Part shown: positions 11,730 to 23,132 of the stretch, in pieces
Position numbering within the stretch: position 1 is the first letter of the stretch
How the letters are laid out: every line of letters begins with the position of its first letter
DNA from: Phaeosaccion multiseriatum
Lineage: Eukaryota; Ochrophyta, other classes
NCBI GenBank assembly: GCA_965112735.1
Contig: OZ218950.1
Location: forward strand, 124,001-188,000
Direction of reading: 5' to 3'
Length of the DNA stretch: 64,000 nucleotides
Notes under the pieces: model-generated
Told to the model about the DNA's origin: nothing
Database searches by the model: none
The model's input: only the letters and a program-made list of their open reading frames with translations
Made by a program: the position numbers and the translations under genes

Positions 11730-14300
11730 ATTCTCCTCCTCCTGTCGCTGCTTTTCCTGCTCCTGTTGCTGCCTCAAAAGAGCCTGCTGCTCCTGCTGCT
11801 GCTGGTGGTACTCCTGCCATAGCTTCTCTTGCTGTTGCCTCTGCCTCTCGGCCTTCTCCTGCTCCTCCCGCAGCCGCTGCTGCTCCTGCTGTTTCCTCTG
11901 CTGCTCCAATGCCTCCTTCCTCTTCTGCTGCTGCCGCGCCAGTCGCTGCGTTTTCTTCTCCTCCTCCGCCTTCTTCTTACTCGCTGCGTCGCTGATCTTC
12001 TGGGTGAGCGCTGCCGCTATCGCCGCCGCTGTTGCCTTTGGACACTCTACGGCGGCGGCTGCTGCTGCTCCTGCTGCTGCAGCTGCCTCCAAAAGCTCGG
12101 GTGGTGCCTCTGGAGGGAGGGGCGGCTGTGGGGGTAGAGCTTCTTGGCTATCGGAGGGGAGGGGTGGGAGAGGAGTGGAGGGGAGGGGCGGAAGAGGAGT
12201 GGAGGGGAGAGGCGGGAGAGGAGGAGGAGGAGGAGGAGGTGCAGGCGTCGAATGTGCATTTGCCGCTCCCGCATCGTCCTCTGGCGGTAGCGGCGGTAGA
12301 GGAGGGGGCAATGGGGGGGGTGTCGACGCTGCTGCCGTATCACCAACTGGTGTCGATGATGGAAGTGGCGGCGCCTCGTCGTGAGCGACTGATGCACCTG
12401 CAGTAGGCGGCTCTGTTTCCGAGGGCCCATTGTCGGCCCCAAGGCTCACAGCTGCTGCCTCCGATGGCCGCCCCTGCCACCTCGTCCGCTTGGCCTTGCG
12501 CGCCAAGTGGGATGCCTGGTCCCCCCCCCCGGCGCCTGTCTTGCCGTCCTTCTCCCCCGTAGGTCTCTCCTGTTCTCCATGCCCCTCTTCCTTCTTGCTC
12601 TCCCCACTGCCCACTGCTGCTGCGGTTGGCTCCTCCAGCACAGAAGAAGCCGCCGTACCGCCTTTTCCGCTGCGCTGCTGCTCGTCCTCCTCACCGTCCC
12701 TTCCCTCCTGATGGGCCTGATGGGCCGTCGCCTGGCCCTCAGTACCCTCCGAGGCTTCTCCCATTACCGCCACAGCAGGTGCAGCACTTGGTGATGCAGC
12801 ACCGGGAGGCAGAGAGTCCAGCGCATCCGCCGGGCGGCCCTGCCATCTCGTCCTCTTCGCCTTTCGTTGTTCCTGTCCTTGCGCCGCCTCCCCCTCCCCC
12901 CCCCCCTCCTCCTCCCTCTCTGCCTCGCCCCCCCCGCCAATGCCCGCCCCTGTCAGCTCTGTTGCTGCTGCTGCTGCTGCTGTCTCAGGAGAGGACGCCA
13001 AGTCTTGTTGCCCCCCCCCTGGCTTGCCCCTTCCCCTCTTCCCGCTGCCCCTTCTCGACTCTTCCTCCATGTGTGCCTCCTCTTCTGCTGAGGACGGTTT
13101 GTTGGACACCTTGGTGCCACTGTCTCTGGGCTTCCTCCTACTGCTTGTCCTACTATTGCTGCTGCTGCTGCTGCTGCTGCCGCTGCTTCTCTTACTCTCG
13201 CTAGACTTCGCCTCCTTCCCCTCCTTGTCCACGCCCTCGTCTTCCACCCGACCACCAGCACCACGGGCGGGAAGCGACGGTCCGTCCTCACGCCCTCCAG
13301 GAAACTTCGCCGCATCGGTGCCTCGCCTGCCCCGTTTGGTACCCTTCGCCTTCCTCGCCCCCTCCTCCTGCTCCTCCTGCTCCGACATTTCGTTCTCCTT
13401 TTCCCCCCTCTTCTTCCGTGCACTCCCCCCCATGCCTGCCGGTGCTGCTTCTGATGCGGTTGCGGGCGTGTCCTCTCCATCTGTGCCACTCGCCCTACCG
13501 CCCTTTGCGCTGCGCTGCTCCTCCTCGTCCCCCCCCCCCCCCTGATGGGCGTCAGCCTGGCCCTCAGCCTGGTCGTCCGCATGGTCTTCCTCCAATGCCG
13601 CCACAGTACATGCAGGAGTTGGTGATACAGCAGCAACAGCAGCAGTAGCAGTAGCAGGAGGAGAGGGAGGCGCAGGAGGGGGGGGAGGCGCTGACTCCGA
13701 GTCCAGGCCCTCGCCACCGGCAGCAGTTGGTGATACAGCATCGGCTCGTGGCCGGCCCCGCTTCGTGCCTTTGGCCTTGCTCCGGCCCTTGCCATCAACA
13801 GCAGGCTGCTTTGGGGCGCTGAGTCTCCTCTGCTTCGTCTTCGTTTCCATCTTCGTCTTTGTTCCTGCCCCTGTCTCAAGCGCCGCCTCCTTCGTGGCGG
13901 CGGTGGCATTCGATGCAGCAGCAGCAGTTGGTGATACAACAGACGCTGCCCTCACCCCCGCATCTCTATCCGCCTTGGCTCGAGCCCTCAAGGCCCGAGC
14001 GTGCGCAAGAGCCTCTGCGGCATGCTTGGCCTTGGCCTGAGCGGCTCTGACTGCGGCTTCGGCCTCGGCCGCGGCAGAGGTGATGGCGGCCATGGTCGCG
14101 TCATCAAGACCGTCGCCCCCCGCGGCCCCCTCCCCATCTTCTGCACCCCCTTGGGCGCCGACTGCTGCAGCTCCGGCAGCCACGGCCTCCGGGCGGGCCG
14201 CAGGGTCTTGTAGTGCCGCCAGAGCGAGGGCGGTGGCAGCCTCGGTATCAGCCCCTCCACCCCCTCCCCCCGCCGCCTGCTCCTGCTCCTCCTCCTCCTC

Positions 14301-14341
<41 letters not shown>

Positions 14342-17300
14342 AAGAGGAGGCCGAGGCGGCGGAGACTCGGGCAGCAAGTTCAGCGGCATACGCCCCCGCG
14401 CCAACAGCAGCTCTTCCAGACACGGCCGCATCGGCAGCGGTAGCAGCAGCAGTTGGTGATACAGCAGCACCGTGGGCTCCATAGACTCCGAAGGCCCCAT
14501 AGGCAGGGTCGTACCCCTGCCCCTGCCCCTGAGCAGCCATGTTATTCATCATCTCCTCCTGACCCCCCACATACTGCTGCTCGTACTGCCCGTCCGTGTT
14601 GGGGTAGGACATGACCGTGCTGGAGCGAGAGAGGTCCACCCCCTGGGCGTCTACCTCGTCCAACCGCAGCCGCTTGGCATGGGGCATGGTGTAGTGCTCT
14701 GGGTAGTTGAGGTGCAGCACTGGTTCCCCCACCTCGTCGTCCACCCCCCCCTCCTCCCCCCCTCCCCCCCCACGCCGCCCGCCGTCCTCTCTTGCATCGG
14801 CGTCTTGCGGAGCAGCAGCAGCTTGTTCGTTTTGCCACAGCTCCCCTCCCTCCTCCCCCTGCTCTCCCTGCAGCCCCTCTCCGGTCCCTCCATACCCCTC
14901 CTCTCCTCCTGCCCCTCCCCCCTCGTCTCCTCCTTCCCCTGGCGCAGCGAGTGGCTTGGCCAGCTGGTGCGGCTGAGGCGTCTGAATAACCCCCCTGGCC
15001 TGGAGCATGGCCACCACTGCGTCCTGGTCAGCTCGCATCCCTGCCTCCCGAGCCACGGGGTTGGGGTCGTCGTATGCCCACCTGCACACACACACACACA
15101 CACACACAGGGCCGGACAAGGTCAGGGTCTCGGCTGCCCACTCACAGAGGCGACTTTTTTTGACATGGGGCAGGGAGAGCGGGTGGTAAACACGAAAATG
15201 AACGCCATCTGTGAGCGAGAAAGTTCCATGCCATGCTGGACCACACACAGACGCAAATCTTAGGTTGATTCCTATGAGTCAATCATAACAAGGTGGGCAT
15301 GCTCTCCGCTTGCTTGCGCTCCTCCCTTCACACTTGTCTCTTTCAAGCCCTCCCTCCTTCCTTCCTTCCTTCCTTCCTTCCATCCCTTTCTGCCCACCCC
15401 CTCTCCTCCTGTACCTTATATTGAGCACCTCCTTATCGCTCTCCCCGTCGATGCTCTGATTGGCCATGGCTTCCCTCGCGAACTCCGCGCTGGCCCGCAT
15501 GCGGTAGCGCACAAAGGCAATGCTCTTCCTGTGAATCACATTAATGTTCTCGACCTCTCCCCACTCCCCAAAGTGCTTCCACATGGCCTCGTCAAGGTCG
15601 GCAGGGGTGGGAAATCTCGACCTCGATATGCTGCCCACGTACAGAGTGCGGCTCGGGTTGGTGAAGCTGCCAACGCCCGACATGTCCTAGGGGGTATAGT
15701 CAGTATGGCAATGGAGGATACTGGTATGGGTACGTATGTATGCATGTATGCTTGCATGCCTGCCCCAAGGATACAGTCATCATCATCATCATCATCATCA
15801 TCATCACGGCGCTCCTCCTTGAAAACTCACCCACCCACTCCCTCACTGACTCACATCCTTGTTGTCCTTGTGCCTCTCTCTGCTGAAGCAGTCCTTGAGC
15901 TGGTCATGCACCGCGTCGTCAGTCGGCACGGGCACCCTGTGGAAGAAGTGGCAGTCCTCCCCCCTGGCGCAAAAGCCGCGTGCGAAGTGGATGCAAAAGT
16001 AGCTCGCGTTGGTGTTGACGTAGTCGGCCTTCGTCCGGCCTAAAGGGGCAATGGAGAGGACAGGGGCAGGGGCAACGCACGGCCGACGAGGGGGGAGGGA
16101 GGGAGGGAGGGAGGGGAGGAGGGAGAAGGCATGAGAAAAAGGAGACAAATCGACCCATAACGCCACCCAGAGAGACATCCGCCAGACGACAGACATGGAC
16201 ATAGGCCCACTCGAGAGGCCCATTCGAGAGGCCCACTCAGACCCACTCAGGCCCACTCACTCACCTGCGTCCGTCTCGAGGCAGCAGCGCGACTCAGCCT
16301 TGTCCTTCCCCCTGTGATAGCTCCAATGGTCCCCTAGGTGCTTGCCGTACCAGATGTTGTACTCGCCCGCCCCCTCCAGGATGCTGCGGCTCTTGTCCTC
16401 AATGTGCGCCTTCTGCTTACGGGCAGAGCGCTCCAGGAACTTGTTGTTGCGCTCAATGTAGAAGTCAGAGGAGACTTGAGTTGGGCATGGTTGGCATGGT
16501 TGGGCGTGTTTGAAGACGGGTCAAGGGATAGTTAGGGTTAGTAAGGGTGGCGTGCGAGAGGAAAGGGGAGGGGCACACGCAACATGTAGAAAAGAGGGAG
16601 GGAAGGAGGTCAGTTCGCCGCCTGCAAACATTGCCCCAAGAGCTCAAGACGAAGCCAAGCTCTCTCTCTCTCTCAGCGCGGTCAGTGCCATCCAGTGCCA
16701 TCCATTCCACCTGTTTGGGGGTGGTATTGTCCCCCCCCTCGCCCCCCAAGTCCATCCACCTACCTGCGTAGGGGCCGGACGCGCCTCTCCCGTACCATCC
16801 CGAGGCGTGAGGAGCCGCGCCCATCTCCTTCGGCCTGTCCCATACCGACTCCTGCGTCACAGAGTTAAAGTAGTACATGTGCTGGCTAGCAGGGTCCAGG
16901 GCTTCCCTCCAGGGGCAGGCGGGCGCCCCGTGCACGGCTGCTTGGAAGGCCGGATCCATGACAAAGTCCCCGCCCTGGTCGCCTTTGCGTTCCTTGCAGC
17001 GGTAGCAGCGCTACAGGGGAGAGCGAGAGGGGGTAGAGGAGCGAGCGAGAGAGGGCGGGGGTGGGGGGGTTGGGCGTGTGCGAGTGGGCGGAGGAAGAGC
17101 ACAGCAGTAGTGTGTCACCCTGGCCCCACTGCGTCACCACGCCTGTGTGTGCTCTGCCCATTTTTGCACTCACCGTCCTCCTGGCGAGGTTCTCGTTGCC
17201 GCACTCCTTACAGCGCCAGTTCCTCTCGAACACGGTGAAGCTCTGCCCCACCTCTCCGACCGTCCCCACCGGAGTCATGTCCCTTGTTGGTCCATCCCAG

Positions 17301-17409
17301 CCATTCGCCTCCCAGCCAGCCTGTTCCTGTGCTGTCGCTCCGTCTGCCTCCGTCTGCTGCCTTCCCTCCCAGGCCGCCATGGCGTGACCGGCAGCGCCGT
17401 TGGCCCATC

Positions 17410-17440
<31 letters not shown>

Positions 17441-17455
17441 GTGGTCTGCTGGCAT
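11079..17455 (-). CDS. CWC2: CWC2-type pre-mRNA splicing factor with a 1,300-residue tail
   Basis: Cwc2/RBM22-type proteins contact U6 snRNA in the active spliceosome. Six exons on the minus strand (17174-17455, 16764-17010, 16265-16474, 15855-16039, 15415-15686, 11079-15081) join in consistent phases and give 1,732 residues. Domains: RanBP2-type zinc finger (C82, C85, C96, C99; interrupted by intron 1); WW domain (W128-P154); torus/CCCH region with WYGKHLGDHWSYH and FCIHFARGFC (CCCH C-x7-C-x5-C-x3-H, about 247-290); DMSGVGSF; RRM with RNP2 TLYVGSI and RNP1 KSIAFVRY; LNIRWAYDDPNPVA. After about residue 420 come about 1,290 residues of Ala/Pro/Gln/Lys-rich sequence. The last 29 residues (WKAVVDKGSGKTYYYNKKT onward) form a second WW domain. 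Yeast Cwc2 ends soon after its RRM, so the tail and second WW are unusual. The tail holds several copies of the GTTGGTGATACAGC motif. Confidence 0.9.
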
Positions 17456-18092
17456 GATGGTTCTCTCCTCCGCCCGCGGCTACGACGATGAGTGGGGTTC
17501 ACCACAGGCGGAACGAGTAGCGCGCCCCCCCTCCAAGTGTCCTACCGCACTGCGCACCTGGGCATCTGGGAAGCAGCGGCAGCAAGAGTATAGTAGTAGC
17601 AGTAGCAGCAGCAGCAGCAGCAGCAGCAGCAAGTGTGAGGACGAGAGGGGGGGCGTTCAAGGGGAGCGGCTTCAGGGCTTGGCAGAGTATCTTTAATTTT
17701 CCCTTGTTAAGCACCGGCTCTGCAGAAGAGAGGAGGTCTCCACCCAGATGACGCTTGTGAGACTCACCACCGCTTATGGCCTTATCCCCGTGATACTTCC
17801 CTTTTCTCTCTCTCTACAATGAACAGCTTGCTGCGGGGGGCGGGGTACATTAGAGGCATATCGGCAGGATTCCCCCCCACCCAGCCTTTCCCTCCTTTTT
17901 CCTTTTCATCTCCCCTCATTTCCACTTGTATCATATATCTTTGGCTGGTGTCGCAGGAGAGGGAACGGGGTGGGAATTCATGCAGGAGAGGAGAGAAGTT
18001 TCCCTCCCTCAATGATGCGGGAGAAGGCTTAGTTTGAGAGCGAAGGAAGCAAGCTCTCTCTCCCCCTCCATCGCTTCACTTGCAGGGCCATC
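17456..18092. other. Intergenic between two divergent genes
   Basis: Shared upstream region of CWC2 (-) and SSL1 (+). It contains a TAG/CAG triplet tract at 17587-17632. CTTGCAG just before the SSL1 ATG may be the acceptor of a 5' UTR intron. No gene is seen. Confidence 0.6.
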
Positions 18093-20346
18093 ATGTCACA
18101 AGCGCATACCGCTATCGATGACATCATGGCCATGCACGACGGTGAGGAGGGGGAGGAGGGCGGGGACAGACTGCTGGGCGGAGGAGGCAGCAACAACAAC
18201 AAAGGGGCCTATGCCTGGGAGAAGGGCTTCGATCGGACTTGGGAGGACCTGCGGGAAGACGAGTACGGAAACTTGCAGGTGGATAGTGAGCAGCAGCAGC
18301 TGCTGAGCAGGGCGCGGAGAGGGAGGGCGCTTGAGGGGAGGGCCATCAAGAGGGGCATGATCCGCTACCTGTACCTGGCCATAGACCTCAGTAAAGCGAT
18401 GGGGGAGACGGACATACGGCCCAACAGGTAGGTAGGAAAGTATGTGGGTAAGTAGGCTGTGTGTCGAGCTGAGCATCCGTCAGGGAGAGGGGGTGGGGGG
18501 GGGGGATATTCATTGAGGCTGAGGCGTCCTTCCCTTCCCGCTCACTCACTCGCTCCCATCTGGATGCCACGACTGAACGTGCGCCCCTCTGCGTCTCGGC
18601 TCCTTGTCTGTCTGTCTGCCTGTCTGTCTGCCTGCCTGTCTCTCCCCACCCCCCCTGGCCCGCCTTCGTGTCCCCTCCCTCTCACTCGGGCCTGTCTATC
18701 TACTGCTCTGCCTGATGTGCAGACTGGCGGCGACTTTGAAGGTGGTATCGTCGTTTGTAGAGGCCTACTTTGACCAGAACCCGCTGAGTCAGCTCGGCAT
18801 CATCGTCACTAGCGAGGGCATCGCAGAGGTGGTGACTGAGCTCTCCGGTAATCCCAAGGCACACATTGAGGCTCTCAAAAAAGTCATGAGCTCTAAGGTA
18901 GGTAGGGCAGGGTGGGGTAGGGAAGACGAGGCTTGCAGGGTAGGGTAGGGTAGGGCAGGGTAGGGTAGGGTAGGGTAGGACGAGAATTACAGGGTAGGGT
19001 CGGCCGAGGATTGCTCGGGCGGCTCGGGGCGGCAACGGAGCTCGACATGGTGCAGATGGCGTGGGACTTTTGCCTGCTTGTCTGCTGGCCTTGACGTTGG
19101 GAGGAGCTGTGCTGTTCTGTATTGCGTCGCCCTTCTGCTCTCCTCTCTTTCTCTCCCGCCCTCTCTGACTCTCTCTCTCCCTCCTCCCTCCCTCCCTCCC
19201 TCCCTCCCTCCCTCCCTCCCTCCTTCCCTCCTTCCCTCCCTCTCTCCCTCCCCTCTCGTATCTTTGTTCGACACAAAACCTCCTATGTCACTGAACAATA
19301 ACACAGGGCAACGCCTCCCTCCAAAACCTGCTGGACCTTGCCGTGGCCTCCTTGGAAGCGGCTCCCGAGTACGGAAACCGCGAGTTGGTGATAGTGTACG
19401 CCAGCCTGAGCACGTGTGACCCCGGGGACGTCAACGCCTCCATTGCTAAGGTTAAGGCCAGCCACATTAGAGCCAGCGTGGTGGGTCTAGGGGCGGAGCT
19501 GTTTGTGTGCAAGAAATTAGCGGAGGAGACGAGGGGGGATTATATCGTTGCGCTGGACGAGAGGCACTTTCGAGACTCGGTGATGGCGCACATTACACCC
19601 CCACCGAGGCTCATCACGGGCCAAGTGGATGCCTTTGCTGACTTAATGCAGGTAGGGGGGGGGGGGGGGGTCTGGCTAGGGTTGGGGTCGGGTGGGGAAG
19701 GACGGCGGCGTTGTGGAGAGATGGAGGGAGGAGAAGGGCTATGGATGGATGGAAAGGGAGGGGCAGAGGGTGGGGGACACTGCTCCGCACGGAACCCAAC
19801 GAAGCGTCTTGCTTGCTCCAGCTTCCGACCTCCCCTGTTGGTCTCTACCACCCCCCCCCCCCTTGCTCTATCTGTCTTGCTGGGCCCTGTCCTTGCTGCT
19901 CACTCACAGATGGGCTTCCCGAAGCGCCAGGACCTCTACCCGTCTCTGGGCTACAGCGGCACGCAGCAGACGCTCACCCCAACAGGCTACCACTGCCCCA
20001 GATGCAAAACCAAGACCACGGACCTGCCAAGCACATGCAACATATGCTCCTTGCAACTGGCGTCCTCCCCACACCTTGCCAGGTCGTATCACCACCTCTT
20101 CCCCGTGCCTGTCTTCGCCGAGGTGAGCCTCACCGGAGCAGCAGCAGGGCAGGGGGGGGGGGGGGCGTCAAGGGCGAGGAGGGACAGGAGGAGGGAGACG
20201 GAGGAGCGAGGAAGTCGTGCAGCGGTTGCCTCAAGATGCTGGCCACGGGGGCGCGCTTCCGCTGTCCTCGCTGCGCAGAGGTGTTCTGCCTTGCGTGCGA
20301 CATGTACATTCACGACAGCCTGCACAACTGCCCAGGCTGCTGCTGA
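18093..20346 (+). CDS. SSL1: TFIIH core subunit SSL1/p44 (GTF2H2)
   Basis: Subunit of TFIIH (RNA polymerase II initiation and nucleotide excision repair) that regulates the XPD helicase. Exons 18093-18427, 18723-18897, 19307-19651, 19910-20122 and probably 20191-20346; total about 407 residues, close to human p44 (395). Motifs in order: [32 protein letters not shown] (start of the VWA domain); [42 protein letters not shown]; a C4 zinc region with [17 protein letters not shown]; and a RING-like C-terminus, CSGCLKML then [11 protein letters not shown] and DSLHNCPGC. The first four exons join in clean phase. The last join needs either a 68-nt intron (20123-20190) or a length error in the G-run at 20152-20165. 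Confidence 0.92.
18930..18980. repeat. (GGGTA)n tract in an SSL1 intron
   Basis: About ten GGGTA/GGGCA pentamers inside the intron 18898-19306. Similar to, but one T short of, TTAGGG-type telomeric repeats. Confidence 0.85.
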
Positions 20347-21029
20347 CAGGGGCCAGCATTCATTCTAGTGAGACTGTACATTCGCACCCGCGTCGGTGTG
20401 CACTTAAAGACATGCGAGTTCACGTTTCAATCTTCAATCGCGTGCAAAAAAGTGCGCGTGTCAAGTCGAAAGCCGGTCATGGTCTCCGACGGCGACGGTT
20501 TCAGATAATTTGGCCCGGGCTACAGTATTTATAGCGCTTAGCGATACCTCTTGCTGCCTGCTATAAGCTCAGCAGCACGACTAGAGAAAGCCTTGCCGAA
20601 GCCTTGAGCCCCACCTCCCTACTGCAGAAAAGACTCATCCGAAGGCCTCCAGGGTGGGTGAGAGAGAGGGGCCGTCGAGCGAGAGGGTTGACGCGGCCCG
20701 CGGCGGGAGAGAGCCTGCTGCGTGAAAAGGGAACAACCTTGCGGCCCACAGTGCGAACGAGGCCCCAGGCCTCTCTTGGGCACGCCCGCACAGGTACGTA
20801 GGGCGAGGGGCGAGCCTGCCGCTGTAGGGTAGTGCGTGATTTGCTGCCCGGCTTTGCTCTTGTCAGTCTGCTCCATGTGCTTCATCTCTCGCCCCTTGCG
20901 TCAGCCAAACTCACAAGTCAAGCTCTTCTCTCTGTGTCATTTCCCCCCTTTCCCTCTGTCTACGCGCCGCGCTTCCTCCCCCCTTCTCTCTTTGCTGTAA
21001 CGGCGAAACATCAGCGCAGAGCCCTTGCA
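20347..21029. other. Intergenic, no gene seen
   Basis: 3' flank of SSL1 and 5' region of the membrane-protein gene. The frame of the next gene is open upstream to 20832, but that extension is not protein-like and would bury the signal peptide. Confidence 0.6.
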
Positions 21030-23132
21030 ATGGCACAATCACGATGGTCAGGAGGAGGAGTCGTCCCTTCTCTTGTTGTGGCAGCAGTCCTTCTGTGCAG
21101 CGCCCTTCCAATTGCACAAGCCGGGTTCCCTGTTGCAAAGTCGTCAGAGTACACATCCGATGACTTTATAACCTACGGCACTGAGTTGGGCTTGGCTACG
21201 GGGGGGATGGGTCTCGGCATCTCGGCAGTGTTTGGTCTCATCATGTTCATCAGCATGATTGTGTGCTGCTGCCGCTGCTGCCGCCTGAGGAACGACGACC
21301 TCGCGGCCGCCAACCTCAGCGACAAGGGTGACCCGGAGCTGGCCCAGAGTAACGAGACCGTGTCGAAGCACAAAAAGATTCTGTGGATCTCCTCCCTCTT
21401 CATCTTCCTCGGGTACATTGCCTGCGCCGCGACGGCCTACAGCAGCGTGTCCGCCACCGACGACACCTTCCTCTCCATCTACGAGGGCACCGACGCCTTC
21501 ATGGTGGAGCTCAACGATGCTCTCTGCACCAACGAAGACGAACAAACGGGCACTACCTCCACCAACAACTGCGAGGACGGGTCCGTGGGCTACTACTTCT
21601 ACGAGCTTGTGGACACGTTTGTTGTGTACGTGGATGAGGTACTGGAATTTACAGAGACCGTAGACGACCCGCTGGAGTGGGTGGGTACCAACGTCACAAG
21701 GGCTGCGGAGAGCCTAGCTCGCAGCGTCGTCATCCTTCAGAACATCAACAACTCCATCGTCACCATCAATCAGGCCTCAGAGGACGCGGCCGTGACCGGC
21801 TTCGACCTGGATCTGACCTATGTGAGCTCTGACCAGGCAGGGCAGCTAGACACCGCCTCTGACAACCTCGACGGCGTGGGGGACAACGTGGACGAGGTGC
21901 TCTCGGCCCTCACTGATGCCATCGACACAGAGGTTATCACGGAGCAGGCCGACAACGTCACCACGCTCATGTACGACCTCGTGCAGGACCTGTACGGGGT
22001 GACAGAGGACATCACCACCGCCAGGAATGGAGGGCTTGTTGACGCTCACGACGCAATTGAGTCCAACCTCGCCCTGGCTTCCGTCATCACAGGGGCCGTC
22101 ATCTTCCTGCCCGCGGTGTTCCTCTTTCTCTTCGCTGCGCTGTCAGTGCTGTGCCGCTCCGCCAAGCCCTTCTACGGCAACATGGGCTTCGTCTTCTTCG
22201 CACAGGGCACCTACGCCTTCATCGGGGGCTTTTTCCTGGTGCTCTACACTCTGCTCAGCGACACGTGCGACGTGCACCGCGACCTCATCACCGTCAATCT
22301 CGAAGGGGAAACCTTGAGCGTGGAGTCCGTGACATCCAACGACCTCGCCATGGCCACTCTGGCCATCCTGGACTGCGACGGGGAACCTGGCGACACGCCG
22401 GACTCGACTAATAACCTTGTTGACATCATGGGCATCGGAGACATCTTCAACATTACTGAGTACCTCTCGCCCATTTCAGAAGTTCTCGTGGAGGTGGCCG
22501 ATGCCGTTTCAGATAACATGGGCGACCTGACCTCCGCGCAGGACTCTCTGGACGAGCTGGACCTCTTTATCGAGCTCGACATTTCCAACGGTTTCAACCT
22601 CACCGAGTCCACCGCAGAGGTGGACGATGCAGAGGACACCGCCACGACCGGGGCAATGGACGACCTCGACACCATCCGGCAAGAGCTTGTGTACATCGAC
22701 GGCAACCTCACCCTCTTCGCGGCGGAGCAGGAGGAAATGGGCATTGTGCAGACTAACATGAACACGTCCATCGGGGTGGTGGGGTCGCGCACGGGGGGGC
22801 TCGTGGACAGCCTGCGTGTCAACCTCTGGACCATCAACGACGCAGCTATGGACGCCAACGAGTACACCATGTGCGGTTACATTGGCGACTTTTATCGTAG
22901 TGTATACACCGGTGCCATCTGTACTGACGTGACCACGGACCTGCGTGCCGTCGCCATCCCCGCCATCTTCGTGCTCGTGCTAATGTTCATCTCGTTTATG
23001 GTGCACGGATGCTTCGGGCCCTCTATGCGCAAGCGGCCCGAAGAGCTGTCCAGCGATGCGGCGACCCAAGGCTACGGCAACAAGGACAACAAGGGGGGCT
23101 ACCAGCGGCCTGTCAACCCCAATGACTTCTGA
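21030..23132 (+). CDS. Five-span, prominin-like membrane glycoprotein
   Basis: Single-exon gene, 700 residues. The ATG at 21030 places a clear signal peptide (PSLVVAAVLLCSALPIAQA) at the N-terminus. Membrane segments in order: GMGLGISAVFGLIMFISMIV followed by CCCRCC; ILWISSLFIFLGYIACAATA; a ~250-residue extracellular loop; VITGAVIFLPAVFLFLFAAL; FAQGTYAFIGGFFLVLYTLL; a second ~240-residue loop; AIPAIFVLVLMFISFMVHGC; a short cytoplasmic tail. Both loops carry several N-x-S/T sites and acidic, helix-forming sequence. Five spans, two large loops and a Cys cluster after TM1 is the prominin layout, a family that organises membrane protrusions and binds cholesterol. Sequence identity to prominin cannot be judged here; tweety-like proteins are the alternative. 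Confidence 0.7.
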   Translation: MAQSRWSGGGVVPSLVVAAVLLCSALPIAQAGFPVAKSSEYTSDDFITYGTELGLATGGMGLGISAVFGLIMFISMIVCCCRCCRLRNDDLAAANLSDKGDPELAQSNETVSKHKKILWISSLFIFLGYIACAATAYSSVSATDDTFLSIYEGTDAFMVELNDALCTNEDEQTGTTSTNNCEDGSVGYYFYELVDTFVVYVDEVLEFTETVDDPLEWVGTNVTRAAESLARSVVILQNINNSIVTINQASEDAAVTGFDLDLTYVSSDQAGQLDTASDNLDGVGDNVDEVLSALTDAIDTEVITEQADNVTTLMYDLVQDLYGVTEDITTARNGGLVDAHDAIESNLALASVITGAVIFLPAVFLFLFAALSVLCRSAKPFYGNMGFVFFAQGTYAFIGGFFLVLYTLLSDTCDVHRDLITVNLEGETLSVESVTSNDLAMATLAILDCDGEPGDTPDSTNNLVDIMGIGDIFNITEYLSPISEVLVEVADAVSDNMGDLTSAQDSLDELDLFIELDISNGFNLTESTAEVDDAEDTATTGAMDDLDTIRQELVYIDGNLTLFAAEQEEMGIVQTNMNTSIGVVGSRTGGLVDSLRVNLWTINDAAMDANEYTMCGYIGDFYRSVYTGAICTDVTTDLRAVAIPAIFVLVLMFISFMVHGCFGPSMRKRPEELSSDAATQGYGNKDNKGGYQRPVNPNDF

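Noticed and set aside
18930-18980. True internal telomere
   Set aside because: Pentamers only, short, and inside an intron with genes continuing on both sides.
19380-19400. GAGTTGGTGATAGTG in SSL1 as a copy of the dispersed motif
   Set aside because: It encodes the conserved ELVIVYAS strand of the VWA domain and lacks the ATACAG half, so it is coincidental.
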